Part shown: positions 1 to 8,122 of the stretch, one piece after another
Layout of the letters: each line of letters starts with the position of its first letter
Numbering within the stretch: the first letter of the stretch is position 1
Origin: Pedobacter sp. UBA1951
Lineage (GTDB): Bacteria; Bacteroidota; Bacteroidia; Sphingobacteriales; Sphingobacteriaceae
Length of the DNA stretch: 23,099 bases
Direction: 5' to 3'
Assembly: GCA_002336465.1 (NCBI GenBank)
Contig: DDEP01000227.1
Span: 1 to 23,099, forward strand
The notes under the pieces: model-generated
The model's input: the letters and a program-made list of their open reading frames with translations, nothing else
The model's database searches: none
Told to the model about the DNA's origin: nothing
Program-made: the position numbers and the translations under genes

Positions 1-381
1 CTTGATGATCAGGATATCCATGCGGCTATAAAAGTTTGGTCAGCTTCTGAAGACAAGATTTTGGCTAGGATGTGTAGCATGTTAAAAGCTAGAAAACTGT
101 ACAAAGTAGAGATTACAAATGAAGAGCCTGATAAAAATCGAGTAAAACAACTGGCAGAAGACACAGAAAAGAAGTTAGAGCTAGATAATAAAGAGGTTTC
201 TTACTTTGTTTTTACTGATACGATTAAAAACAGAGCATATAATATGAGTACTGCCAATACCAATATCCTGATGAAAACAGGAAAACTGGTTGATATTGCA
301 AAAGCCTCGGATTTGTCTAATATACAATCTTTAGATAGGACTGTAGAAAAGCATATTTTATGTTACACTAAAGAGTTTTAG
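1..381 (+). CDS. HD-domain phosphohydrolase, C-terminal part (5' end outside window)
   Basis: The frame is open from base 1 through the stop at 379-381, so the gene starts upstream of the window and only its last 126 codons are visible. The visible part is charged and mostly helical (for example DDQDIHAAIKVW and SEDKILARMCSMLKARKLYK). It resembles the C-terminal region of the HD-superfamily phosphohydrolases (YdhJ-like) that commonly sit just upstream of lpxD in Bacteroidota. The catalytic HD motif would lie in the missing part, so the call rests on tail similarity and gene order. The TTG at 61 and ATG at 70 are internal codons, not starts. The next gene begins 96 nt downstream behind its own promoter. 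Confidence 0.6.
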   Translation, partial: LDDQDIHAAIKVWSASEDKILARMCSMLKARKLYKVEITNEEPDKNRVKQLAEDTEKKLELDNKEVSYFVFTDTIKNRAYNMSTANTNILMKTGKLVDIAKASDLSNIQSLDRTVEKHILCYTKEF

Positions 382-445
382 CATTTTTTAACTAAAGACA
401 AAATAAAAAAGTACGATAATTACGTTATCTTAACGTTACAGGTTT

Positions 446-476
446 TTTGTTCGTTTCATTTTAACATTTAACTTTG
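446..476 (+). promoter_or_regulatory. Bacteroidota-type promoter of lpxD
   Basis: TTTG at 446-449, a 19-nt spacer, then TAACTTTG at 469-476. This is a full match to the Bacteroidota sigma-ABfr consensus (TTTG, 19-21 nt, TAnnTTTG). The -7 element ends only 1 nt before the ATG at 478, which implies a transcript with almost no leader. Confidence 0.75.
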
Positions 477-477
477 C

Positions 478-1548
478 ATGATGCAATTTACTGCCAAGCA
501 GATTAGCGAATTTTTAAACGGCACCATAGTAGGTGATGAAAAGGTATTGGTTGACAGGCTTTCTAAGATAGAAGATGGTGTTCCGGGGTCCTTATGTTTT
601 TTGTCTAATCCTAAATACGAGAACTTTATTTATAGTACAGGAGCATCTGTAATTATTGTGGCTCAGAGTTTTGAACCCACAAAGCCTGTAAGTAGTACTC
701 TTGTTAAGGTTAAAGACCCCTATAGCGCGTTTTCCGTACTTTTAGAAAAGTATGATGAGGTATTGAACAGCGAACAACATAAATCAGGGATTTCAGATTT
801 GAGCTTTGTGCATCCTTCGGCTAAAATAGGAGAGAATGTATATGTTGGCCCATTTTGTTGTATAGAAGAGAATGCGGTTATCGGCGATAATACCAAGCTT
901 TATGCGCAGGTATTTATTGGAACTGAAGCTACGTTGGGAGATAACTGTCAAATTAATCCGGGAGTTCGTATATATAAACACAGCCAGATAGGCAGTAAAG
1001 TAATTATACATTCAAATACCGTTATAGGTAGTGATGGATTTGGTTTTGCACCACAAACAAATGGTTCTTATAGCAAGATTGCACAAATAGGAAACGTTAT
1101 TATAGAAGATAACGTAGAAATTGGTGCAAATACAACTATAGATAGAGCAACCATGGGTTCCACTTATGTGAGAGAAGGGGTGAAATTAGATAACCTGATC
1201 CAGATTGCGCATAATGTGGACGTAGGCTCTCATACAGTTATTGCTGCACAAACAGGTATTTCAGGCAGTACTAAAGTTGGTTCTAATTCAGTGATTGGAG
1301 GTCAGGTGGGTATTGCCGGACATCTAAATTTGGGTAAAAGAACGCAAGTAGGAGCAAAAGCAGGAATAAATTTTAATACCGAAGAAAATAAGCAGTGGCA
1401 CGGTAGCCCGGCTCAACCCTTAAAAGAATGGATGAGATCAACGGTTATTTTTAAGCATTTACCAGAAGTTGAAAGAAAACTAAGAGAATTAGAAGCAAAG
1501 GTTGCGGCGCTTAATGCCGTAATAGATAATATTAAGGATACAGAATAA
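478..1548 (+). CDS. lpxD: UDP-3-O-acylglucosamine N-acyltransferase
   Basis: Catalyses the third step of lipid A synthesis: transfer of a 3-hydroxyacyl chain from acyl-ACP to the 2-amine of UDP-3-O-acylglucosamine, in the cytoplasm. The protein has the LpxD layout: an N-terminal uridine-binding domain (about 1-105), a left-handed beta-helix of hexapeptide repeats (about 110-315; IGENVYVG, IGDNTKLY, IGSKVIIH and so on), and a C-terminal helix (about 325-356). The catalytic His is H245 in QIAHNVDVG. At 356 aa it is close to the usual family length. Two ATG codons stand in tandem (478 and 481). The -7 box abuts the first, so the second may be the start on a leaderless mRNA. The stop overlaps the lpxC-fabZ start by one base (TAATG), which points to translational coupling. 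Confidence 0.95.
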   Translation: MMQFTAKQISEFLNGTIVGDEKVLVDRLSKIEDGVPGSLCFLSNPKYENFIYSTGASVIIVAQSFEPTKPVSSTLVKVKDPYSAFSVLLEKYDEVLNSEQHKSGISDLSFVHPSAKIGENVYVGPFCCIEENAVIGDNTKLYAQVFIGTEATLGDNCQINPGVRIYKHSQIGSKVIIHSNTVIGSDGFGFAPQTNGSYSKIAQIGNVIIEDNVEIGANTTIDRATMGSTYVREGVKLDNLIQIAHNVDVGSHTVIAAQTGISGSTKVGSNSVIGGQVGIAGHLNLGKRTQVGAKAGINFNTEENKQWHGSPAQPLKEWMRSTVIFKHLPEVERKLRELEAKVAALNAVIDNIKDTE

Positions 1549-2948
1549 TGAGCATGAACGTTAAGCAGAAGACAATTAAGGGAGAAATTTCATTAAAAGG
1601 CGTTGGTCTGCATACCGGAGCTAATGTTACTTTAACATTTTGTCCAGCACCCGATAACCACGGATTTAAATTTCAGCGAGTAGACCTTCCCGGACAGCCA
1701 ATAATTGATGCTGATTGCGATAATGTAACTGATACCGCAAGAGGTACAACAATTACCCAGAACGGAGCCAGTGTAAGCACAGTAGAACACGTTATGGCTT
1801 CATTAGTGGGGATGGATTTGGATAATATTCTGGTTAAAGTAGATGGGCCAGAAACGCCTATCATGGATGGAAGCTCGATTAAATTTGTTGAAGCTTTAGA
1901 AGAGGCTGGAATAGCCATTCAGAATGCGGATAGAGAATATTATACCATTCCTCATAACATTACTTATACAGAACCCGACAGGAAAGTAGAAATTGTGGCC
2001 ATGCCATTAGATGATTACCGCTTTACCTGTATGATAGATTATAACTCGCCAGTTTTAGGTAGCCAACACGCGGGTATCTCTACAATTGATGAGTTTAAAA
2101 AAGAAATTGCTTCTTGCAGAACTTTTTGTTTCTTACATGAACTGGAATACCAGCTTAACCACAACCTGATTAAGGGGGGAGATTTAAATAATGCCATTGT
2201 AATTGTTGATAAAGAGGTTACTAAACAAGAATTGCAGCACTTGGCTAAGATTTTTAACAGAAAAGAAATTGATGTAGCGCCTCAGGGCATTTTAAATAAC
2301 ATGGAGCTGCGCTATCAGAATGAGCCAGCTCGACACAAACTTTTAGATATGATCGGTGACCTTGCTTTGGTAGGGGTTCACTTAAAGGGTCACATTATGG
2401 CAGCAAGACCCGGACATGCTGCCAACGTAGCATTCGCAAAAAAAATTAAAGCAGCCATCAAAAAAGAAAAAGGAAAGAAAAAGATCACGAACTATGATAT
2501 CAATGCCAAACCGGTTTTTGATACCGTTCAGATCATGAATATTTTACCTCATCGTCAACCATTCTTGTTTGTTGATAAGGTACTTGAATTAACAAAAACC
2601 TATGTGGTTGGTGTTAAGAACGTAACTATGAACGAAGAGTTCTTTAAGGGGCATTTTCCTGGAGCACCTGTTTTTCCTGGTGTTTTACAAATAGAAGCGA
2701 TGGCTCAAACAGGAGGTATCTTGGTATTAAGTACTGTTCCTGATCCTGAAAATTACCTTACTTATTTTCTTAAAATAGATAATGTACGCTTTAGAGCACA
2801 GGTACAACCGGGAGATACCCTTATTTTCCGTTGCGATCTGATGGAGCCTATACGTCGTGGAATAGCACAGATGAAAGGTGTAGGCATGGTAGGAGAAAAG
2901 ATTGCTGTAGAAGCAGAAATGATGGCTCAAATAACAAAAGTTAAATAA
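1548..2948 (+). CDS. lpxC-fabZ: Bifunctional UDP-3-O-acyl-N-acetylglucosamine deacetylase / 3-hydroxyacyl-ACP dehydratase
   Basis: A two-enzyme fusion of 466 aa. The LpxC part (about 1-305) removes acetate from UDP-3-O-acyl-GlcNAc, the committed step of lipid A synthesis. Visible Zn ligands are H81 (STVEH), H263 and D267 (HKLLD), with the general base E80 and catalytic H290 (GHIMAARPGH). A lysine-rich linker (about 299-313) leads to the FabZ hot-dog domain (about 320-466), which dehydrates 3-hydroxyacyl-ACP. It carries H335 (ILPHRQPF) and E383 (FPGVLQIEAMAQ). The fusion is characteristic of Bacteroidota. It links the lipid A pathway with fatty acid elongation, since both use 3-hydroxyacyl-ACP. 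The ATG at 1548 overlaps the lpxD stop; a second ATG at 1554 is also possible. Confidence 0.96.
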   Translation: MSMNVKQKTIKGEISLKGVGLHTGANVTLTFCPAPDNHGFKFQRVDLPGQPIIDADCDNVTDTARGTTITQNGASVSTVEHVMASLVGMDLDNILVKVDGPETPIMDGSSIKFVEALEEAGIAIQNADREYYTIPHNITYTEPDRKVEIVAMPLDDYRFTCMIDYNSPVLGSQHAGISTIDEFKKEIASCRTFCFLHELEYQLNHNLIKGGDLNNAIVIVDKEVTKQELQHLAKIFNRKEIDVAPQGILNNMELRYQNEPARHKLLDMIGDLALVGVHLKGHIMAARPGHAANVAFAKKIKAAIKKEKGKKKITNYDINAKPVFDTVQIMNILPHRQPFLFVDKVLELTKTYVVGVKNVTMNEEFFKGHFPGAPVFPGVLQIEAMAQTGGILVLSTVPDPENYLTYFLKIDNVRFRAQVQPGDTLIFRCDLMEPIRRGIAQMKGVGMVGEKIAVEAEMMAQITKVK

Positions 2949-2966
2949 ACGAACCCAACAAATAAC

Positions 2967-3752
2967 ATGATACAACCTTTAGCGTATATACACCCTCAGG
3001 CAAAAATTGCCGATAATGTAGTTGTTGAGCCTTTTGCGGTAATCCATAAAGACGTAGAAATTGGAGAAGGAACTTGGATCGGTTCTAACGTGGTAATTAT
3101 GGACGGAGCTCGTATCGGCAAAAACTGTCGTATTTTTCCCGGAGCTGTAATTTCAGGCGTTCCACAGGATTTGAAATTTGCAGGAGAAGTAACTACCGTA
3201 GAAATAGGCGATAATACCGTAATAAGAGAGTGTGTTACCATAAACAGAGGTACTAAAGATAAGTGGAAAACCGTGGTTGGAAACAACTGTTTGATTCAAG
3301 CTTATTCGCACATTGCACATGATTGTCAGGTAGGAAATAACTGTATCTTTTCTAACAGTACTACATTAGCTGGGCACATTACCATTGGCGATTATGTGGT
3401 TTTGGCAGGTTTGGTTGCCATACACCAGTTTGTTAAGGTAGGTTCTCACGCTTTTGTTACCGGAGGTTCTTTGGTGCGTAAAGATGTGCCACCGTATGTA
3501 AAAGCAGCCAGAGAGCCGCTTTCTTATGTGGGGATCAATTCTGTTGGTTTGCGTCGCAGAGGTTTTTCATCTGAACAGATTAACGAGATACAGGAAATCT
3601 ACAGGGTGTTATTTGTGCAAAATAATAATGTAACCAAAGCATTAGATAAAATAGAAGCAGAGTTTCAGCCTACAGAGATCAGAGATGAAATTGTAGATTT
3701 TATTCGTAATTCTGCTCGTGGCGTAATGCGTGGCTTTGGGTCAAATATGTAA
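2967..3752 (+). CDS. lpxA: Acyl-ACP--UDP-N-acetylglucosamine O-acyltransferase
   Basis: First enzyme of lipid A synthesis: it transfers a 3-hydroxyacyl chain from ACP to the 3-OH of UDP-GlcNAc in the cytoplasm. The protein is 261 aa, almost the same length as E. coli LpxA. It begins with a hexapeptide-repeat beta-helix (about 5-185), has catalytic H118 in the conserved SHIAHDC motif, the family signature KDVPPYV, and a C-terminal helical domain with LRRRGFSSEQI. The start lies 18 nt after lpxC-fabZ, so it is probably in the same transcript as lpxD and lpxC-fabZ. The preferred acyl chain length cannot be read reliably from the sequence. Confidence 0.96.
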   Translation: MIQPLAYIHPQAKIADNVVVEPFAVIHKDVEIGEGTWIGSNVVIMDGARIGKNCRIFPGAVISGVPQDLKFAGEVTTVEIGDNTVIRECVTINRGTKDKWKTVVGNNCLIQAYSHIAHDCQVGNNCIFSNSTTLAGHITIGDYVVLAGLVAIHQFVKVGSHAFVTGGSLVRKDVPPYVKAAREPLSYVGINSVGLRRRGFSSEQINEIQEIYRVLFVQNNNVTKALDKIEAEFQPTEIRDEIVDFIRNSARGVMRGFGSNM

Positions 3753-3756
3753 ATAG

Positions 3757-4392
3757 ATGCATATCTCCCTAAAAAATATAGGCAGAAGATTTAATAAAGA
3801 GTGGATTTTCAAGGGACTTGATTATTCATTTGAATCGGGAAATAGTTATGCTGTTTTAGGGCCGAACGGTTCGGGCAAGTCAACATTGTTGAGTATATTG
3901 ATGGCTAGTCTCAGCCCATCTGAAGGAACGATTACATATCGGGATTCGGATAAAGAAATCATGGCAGAACAAGTTTTTAACCAAATTAGTTTTGCCGGGC
4001 CATACCTTGATTTAATAGAAGAGTTTACGCTTGCAGAGACCATAGCGTTTCACTTCAATTTTAAAAACTATGTAGAAGGACTTAGCGCAGAAGGGGTTTT
4101 AGACCTTCTTGCTTTGGCCGGAGCAAAGAATAAACCGTTGAAATATTTTTCTTCGGGAATGAAGCAACGTACAAAACTTGCTTTGGCATTTTGTTCGGAT
4201 ACCCCGGTGTTAGTTTTGGATGAACCGACGTCAAATTTAGAGACGCAAGGAACAGATTGGTACCTTTCTTTGGTGGAAAAATTAACGGCAAACAAATTAG
4301 TTGTATTGGGGTCAAACCAGCAACATGAATATGATTTCTGTAAAGAACAGATTCATATCATGGGCTATAAACTAAAAGAAAAAACACCTTAA
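3757..4392 (+). CDS. ABC transporter ATP-binding protein
   Basis: A single nucleotide-binding domain of 211 aa. It has Walker A GPNGSGKST (35-43), the signature SSGMK (132-136) and Walker B VLVLDE (151-156). No membrane domain is fused and no permease gene is adjacent. At the position of the switch (H-loop) His it reads GSNQQHEY, so the usual His appears to be replaced by Asn/Gln (N187-Q188). The start is 4 nt after the lpxA stop, so it is probably translated from the lpx transcript. Position and size match the small ABC ATPase found between lpxA and efp in other Bacteroidota. Its substrate is unknown. It resembles CcmA-type and ABC-2-type export ATPases, but a role in envelope export is only inference. 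Confidence 0.85.
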   Translation: MHISLKNIGRRFNKEWIFKGLDYSFESGNSYAVLGPNGSGKSTLLSILMASLSPSEGTITYRDSDKEIMAEQVFNQISFAGPYLDLIEEFTLAETIAFHFNFKNYVEGLSAEGVLDLLALAGAKNKPLKYFSSGMKQRTKLALAFCSDTPVLVLDEPTSNLETQGTDWYLSLVEKLTANKLVVLGSNQQHEYDFCKEQIHIMGYKLKEKTP

Positions 4393-4445
4393 AATACGGT
4401 GTAATAGCGGTTTATAAATAAGACTATAAAAAAATAAAAATACTA

Positions 4446-4476
4446 TTGTATAATTAAAAAAATGTCTATACCTTTG
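4446..4476 (+). promoter_or_regulatory. Promoter of efp
   Basis: TTG at 4446-4448, a 20-nt spacer, then TACCTTTG at 4469-4476, matching the Bacteroidota consensus. Initiation would fall near 4481, giving a leader of about 40 nt before the efp ATG at 4520. It separates efp from the lpx transcript. Confidence 0.7.
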
Positions 4477-4519
4477 CGCCACGAAATAAGGCGGGTTTTG
4501 GACGCTAAATTTCAAAAAA

Positions 4520-5080
4520 ATGGCAAAAGCATCTGATATCAAAAATGGAAATATTCTTCGCTTTAACGGAGAGTTAGTTACGGTAGAAGAATTTATCCAC
4601 CGTACTCCAGGGAACTTAAGAGCGTTCTATCAGGCAAGAATGCGTAACGTAAAAACAGGTAAATTGGTTGAGTACCGTTTCCGTGTTGATGAAGAGGTAG
4701 AAATTTGCCGTGTAGAAACCAACGATTACCAGTATTTATACGAAGATGGAGATCATTTGGTAATAATGGATAACAACACTTTTGAACAATATAACGTTCC
4801 GAAGTTTTTGTTTGGCGAAGGAATTAAATTCATAAAAGAAGGCACCAATGTAATTGTGGCTTTCGAAAGTGAAGAGCCGATTATGGCACAATTACCTTCA
4901 AATGTTGAATTAGAAATTACATATACAGAGCCTGCCGTAAAAGGCAATACTTCAACAAACGCATTAAAATATGCTACTGTTGAAACAGGTGTTGAAATAA
5001 GAGTGCCGATGTTCATTAACCAAGGCGATAAAGTTAAGGTTGATACACGCACAGGCGACTATATAGAAAGAGTAAAATAA
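4520..5080 (+). CDS. efp: Elongation factor P
   Basis: Binds the ribosome between the P and E sites and relieves stalling at proline runs. At 186 aa it is of normal length, with three beta domains: KOW-like N-terminal (about 1-65), central OB (about 68-125) and C-terminal OB with the family motif VDTRTGDYIERVK. The loop that normally carries the modified residue (E. coli K34 in PGKGQAF) reads TPGNLRAF here. The aligned tip residue is N32, followed by L33 and R34. There is therefore no Lys for EpmA-type lysylation and no Arg exactly at the tip for rhamnosylation. This appears to be a separate EF-P subfamily rather than damage, since the rest of the protein is intact. It has its own promoter and terminator. 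Confidence 0.96.
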   Translation: MAKASDIKNGNILRFNGELVTVEEFIHRTPGNLRAFYQARMRNVKTGKLVEYRFRVDEEVEICRVETNDYQYLYEDGDHLVIMDNNTFEQYNVPKFLFGEGIKFIKEGTNVIVAFESEEPIMAQLPSNVELEITYTEPAVKGNTSTNALKYATVETGVEIRVPMFINQGDKVKVDTRTGDYIERVK

Positions 5081-5114
5081 ATTTTCATAGTTTAGTTTTA
5101 GGTTTAGGTTGATT

Positions 5115-5151
5115 ATGGCTTCGGAGTGGTTCCCGAAGCCATCTTTTTTTT
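5115..5151 (+). terminator. Rho-independent terminator of efp
   Basis: A perfect 10-bp stem (ATGGCTTCGG at 5115-5124 paired with CCGAAGCCAT at 5133-5142), an 8-nt loop, then eight T (5144-5151). It starts 34 nt after the efp stop. Upstream starts for the next gene (for example 5109) would place coding sequence across this hairpin, so they are unlikely. Confidence 0.9.
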
Positions 5152-5165
5152 ATACCTTAGTTCAC

Positions 5166-5735
5166 ATGCTAAAAGATGAAATAAGAAAAAAATCTTTACT
5201 GCAAAGAAATCTTCTTTCTGAAGAGACGCTTAGAGAGCTTAACCAACAGCTTTTACAGCAATTTATACAATTAGACTTTGGATCTATAAAGACCATCCAT
5301 ATTTTCTTGCCTATCATTAAAAAGAAAGAACCGAATACTTTTTTATTCATTGACTGGCTCGAACAAAATCATCCTGAAATTAAGATTCTGGTTTCTAAAG
5401 CCGATTTTTCCCAAAACTTAATGGAAAATTATGTTTATGGCGGAAAACATCAACTTAAGATAAACAGTTATGGTATTCCAGAGCCAGATTCAGAAGCGAC
5501 AGTTTATCATGGAGAAATAGATATAACAATTATTCCATTGTTGGCCTTTGATCAAAAAGGGAATAGAGTTGGCTATGGCAAAGGTTTTTATGACAGGTTT
5601 TTGGCCGGAATGAATACACGTAAAATAGGATTGAGTTTTTTTGGTGCAATAGATGAAATTAAAGATGTAAATTTGGATGATATCAGGCTTGATGCCTGTA
5701 TAACACCTCAAAAATTAATTATCTTCAAAGATTAA
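5166..5735 (+). CDS. 5-formyltetrahydrofolate cyclo-ligase
   Basis: Converts 5-formyl-THF to 5,10-methenyl-THF using ATP, returning a storage folate to one-carbon metabolism. The 189-aa protein has the N-terminal basic helix DEIRKKSLLQRN, the FLPI strand (47-50) and the C-terminal nucleotide/folate motif GNRVGYGKGFYDRFL (132-146), diagnostic for the family. I chose the ATG at 5166 because the longer frame from 5109 runs through the efp terminator hairpin, and MLKDEIRKKS is a typical family N-terminus. TACCTTAG at 5153-5160 is a possible one-mismatch -7 box, which would give a leader of only a few bases. Formimino groups from histidine also enter folate metabolism in many bacteria, but the nearby hutG is a hydrolase that releases formamide, so no direct link is implied. 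Confidence 0.92.
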   Translation: MLKDEIRKKSLLQRNLLSEETLRELNQQLLQQFIQLDFGSIKTIHIFLPIIKKKEPNTFLFIDWLEQNHPEIKILVSKADFSQNLMENYVYGGKHQLKINSYGIPEPDSEATVYHGEIDITIIPLLAFDQKGNRVGYGKGFYDRFLAGMNTRKIGLSFFGAIDEIKDVNLDDIRLDACITPQKLIIFKD

Positions 5736-5739
5736 TATC

Positions 5740-5901
5740 ATGAACCCGGATTTTAAAATAACCAATGCCAAGCAGTACGAAGAAACCATGATTGCAATTT
5801 TTGAAATGCAAGAACAGGAAGATCCACTTACTGATCAGCAATTGGCAGATATGGAAATCATGCTTAGAGAGGCACAGCGTTATGAAGACGAAGAGCTTTA
5901 A
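5740..5901 (+). CDS. Small acidic hypothetical protein (53 aa)
   Basis: An ATG 4 nt after the cyclo-ligase stop opens a 53-codon frame ending in TAA at 5899-5901. The product is strongly acidic (MNPDFKITNAKQYEETMIAI at the start, RYEDEEL at the end) and probably two helices. The spacing suggests translational coupling with the upstream gene. The pattern of an ITNAKQYEE helix, a gap, and an acidic YEDEE ending is loosely like the N-terminal segment of HigA-type antitoxins, but the helix-turn-helix part is absent and the likeness is weak. No function can be assigned. Its last 38 nt are antisense to the 3' end of hutG. Confidence 0.5.
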   Translation: MNPDFKITNAKQYEETMIAIFEMQEQEDPLTDQQLADMEIMLREAQRYEDEEL

Positions 5902-6865
5902 TAAAATCGCTTACAAGATAGCTTAATGTTTTCCCAATAAAAAGATTGGTTTGGCCATTTTCAAGTCGCAAGGCTCCTTCGCATAAATGCAAGTAACAAA
6001 ATCTATTTGCTGTGGCTAAAATCATTTTTCGTACTTCATTTAACGCAAATCCAGAAGGCGTTGCAGCACTTGCTAAAACTCCCGATATGCTGTCTAAGTC
6101 TATTTCTAGCCCACAAGCTTCTTTTAAGCCCTTTATTGCGCTTTTAAAGGCGAGCACTGGGTTTTGGTCGTTCAAAAGAAAATCATCGAAATAAAACAGT
6201 TTTACGGGGTTGTTCTGGCTGTAGTTGATCAAGCTTTCGCTGATGTAACTCTGATGGATACCAAAACCTACATATTTTGAGAGAAATTCATGCGCAAAAG
6301 CGTTACTAAAACCATTTCCGCTATGCCTTCCTTCGGTCACATCACGTAAATCGGTATGGGCGTCGATGTTAATTACATCTATTTTCTGTTTTAAGGCCAA
6401 GCTTGTTCCCGAAATAAGAGGGTAGGCATTGTTATGTCCTCCACCTATGATCACAGGAATTTTGCCTGCTTTTACGATTGTTTCGATAACTGGAGCAACG
6501 AGCTGATCAATTGCTGTGGTTTTTTTACGCAGAGATTCGATATCATTTTCTTCTGGATCACTGATCTCAAAATGCCCTAATAGCAACATTTCCTCGCCGT
6601 TTAAGAAATGGTTTTGCTGTATATTAAGAAAAGTATTTAAAAAAGCTTGCCATGCGGTTTTAGCACCTGCTATGCCATAATTGGCCCTAACACCAATATC
6701 TTCAGGAATACCTAGAAGTACAACTTTGGCCTTAGAGGCTTTAATACCATCAGTTGATAAAATGCCATTTAAGATTTGGATTTTCTCCCCTAATTTGGTT
6801 TCTCCCTTACGGGTTTTCACATAAGTGCCAATGTCTTCTTGTGTATATACTTTAAAGCTATCCAT
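5864..6865 (-). CDS. hutG: Formimidoylglutamase (arginase/ureohydrolase family)
   Basis: Hydrolyses N-formimidoyl-L-glutamate to glutamate and formamide, the last step of one histidine-degradation route. Arginase-family Mn2+ motifs are present: GGGH (141-144), NIDAHTD (166-172) and the divergent third motif EIDLD with D256 and D258, numbered from the ATG at 6865. That ATG overlaps the hutI stop (ATGGATAG, 8 nt), typical of coupled genes. A second in-frame ATG at 6880 would add five residues (MVKFI) and cannot be excluded. The hutG name rests on linkage to hutI; sequence alone says only that it is an arginase-family hydrolase. The 3' end overlaps the convergent small ORF by 38 nt. Confidence 0.85.
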   Translation of the reverse strand: MDSFKVYTQEDIGTYVKTRKGETKLGEKIQILNGILSTDGIKASKAKVVLLGIPEDIGVRANYGIAGAKTAWQAFLNTFLNIQQNHFLNGEEMLLLGHFEISDPEENDIESLRKKTTAIDQLVAPVIETIVKAGKIPVIIGGGHNNAYPLISGTSLALKQKIDVINIDAHTDLRDVTEGRHSGNGFSNAFAHEFLSKYVGFGIHQSYISESLINYSQNNPVKLFYFDDFLLNDQNPVLAFKSAIKGLKEACGLEIDLDSISGVLASAATPSGFALNEVRKMILATANRFCYLHLCEGALRLENGQTNLFIGKTLSYLVSDFIKALRLHNAVPL

Positions 6866-8099
6866 GATAAACTTTACCATTTAAAATAACCGTTTCTACC
6901 TGACTTTGGCCAAAACTATAAGGCAAATAAGCCAATGAAGACATAGGTCGTGTAATGAAAATATTTGCTGTTTTGCCCTTGGCAATGCTCCCTAGCTGAT
7001 CGCTGATTTCCATAGCGGCAGCTCCGTTTATGGTGGCTGCGTTAACCGCTTGTTCTGGAAGCATCTTTAATTTGATACAAGCCAATGAAACCACAAAATT
7101 CATGTTTCCCGATGGGGTTGAACCCGGGTTATGATCGCTTGCCAAAGCTACAATAGCATTATGCTGTATAAGACCTTTGGCATTGGCAAAAGGAATATTG
7201 ATGTAAAAAGAGCAGGATGGAAGTAAGGTTCCTATGGTTGTACTTTTTCCTAAAGCTTCTAATACTTCTTGATCGGTTTCTTCTAAGTGATCAACAGAAA
7301 TGGCATGATGTGCAATACCAACCTGTGCCGCTCCTGTAGAAGATAACTGATTGGCATGGATTTTTGGTTTTAAACCATATTTAGCTGCGGCTTCAAGTAT
7401 TTGTGCGGTTTCTTCATTAGAAAAAAAACCTTTTTCGCAGAAAGCGTCTATATAATCTGCTAAATTTTCAGCAGCAACCTTAGGCAAAAGCTCATTGACG
7501 ATAAGGTCTATATAACCTTGATGGTTTTCTTTGTATGCTGTAGGATAGGCATGTGCAGCTAGTAATGTAGCCTTAACGGGTATAGGAAATTGCGCTTTAA
7601 GTCGCTTAATAACCCTGAGCATTTTTAGTTCGCTTTCAACCGTTAACCCGTAACCACTCTTAATTTCAACGGCTCCTGTTCCCTGCTTGATCATATCATT
7701 TAAGCGGATACTTGCTGATTCGAACAGCTCATCTTCGGTTGCAGCCTGCATTTTATTGGCAGAGTTTAAAATCCCTCCACCTGCCGCTGCAATCTCTTCA
7801 TAGGTTTTGCCTGCTATTTTCATGGCAAATTCTTCTTCGCGGGGAGCAGCAAATACAATATGGGTATGACTGTCGCACCATGAAGGAAAAACAAAACGAC
7901 CTTTGGCAGAAATTTGTGGTTGAGTTTTAAGCACTTCAGAAGGAATATTTTCCATCTCGCCAAAGTCCTGTATTAATCCATCTTTAATCAGAAGCCATGC
8001 GTTTTCTAATAGGGGTAAATGAGCTAGCTCATTGCCTCTGAGCGACAATATATCTTTAGGGTGTACACCTACAAGTCCTTTAATATGGGTAATCAGCAT
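6858..8099 (-). CDS. hutI: Imidazolonepropionase
   Basis: Hydrolyses 4-imidazolone-5-propionate to N-formimidoyl-glutamate, the third step of histidine degradation. A 413-aa amidohydrolase-superfamily protein with a TIM barrel between small beta-sandwich segments. Metal and catalytic residues are visible: H78 and H80 (CDSHTH), the substrate-region H183 (AAHAYP), H248 (KIHANQ), H271 (SVDHLEE) and D322 (ASDHNPGSTPSG), the last being a family signature. The start ATG at 8099 lies 23 nt after the end of the exonuclease gene on the same strand, and the stop overlaps hutG. hutH and hutU are not in this window, so the pathway is split in this genome. Confidence 0.95.
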   Translation of the reverse strand: MLITHIKGLVGVHPKDILSLRGNELAHLPLLENAWLLIKDGLIQDFGEMENIPSEVLKTQPQISAKGRFVFPSWCDSHTHIVFAAPREEEFAMKIAGKTYEEIAAAGGGILNSANKMQAATEDELFESASIRLNDMIKQGTGAVEIKSGYGLTVESELKMLRVIKRLKAQFPIPVKATLLAAHAYPTAYKENHQGYIDLIVNELLPKVAAENLADYIDAFCEKGFFSNEETAQILEAAAKYGLKPKIHANQLSSTGAAQVGIAHHAISVDHLEETDQEVLEALGKSTTIGTLLPSCSFYINIPFANAKGLIQHNAIVALASDHNPGSTPSGNMNFVVSLACIKLKMLPEQAVNAATINGAAAMEISDQLGSIAKGKTANIFITRPMSSLAYLPYSFGQSQVETVILNGKVYHG

Positions 8100-8122
8100 A
8101 ACTCAAGGTTTAAAGAATAAAT

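Noticed and set aside
4384..4402. Hairpin ACACC/GGTGT after the ABC ATPase gene
   Set aside because: Only 5 bp with a 9-nt loop, no T-tract, and it begins inside the coding region.
5109..5165. N-terminal extension of the cyclo-ligase from an ATG at 5109
   Set aside because: It would run through the perfect efp terminator hairpin, and the core family N-terminus begins at the ATG at 5166.
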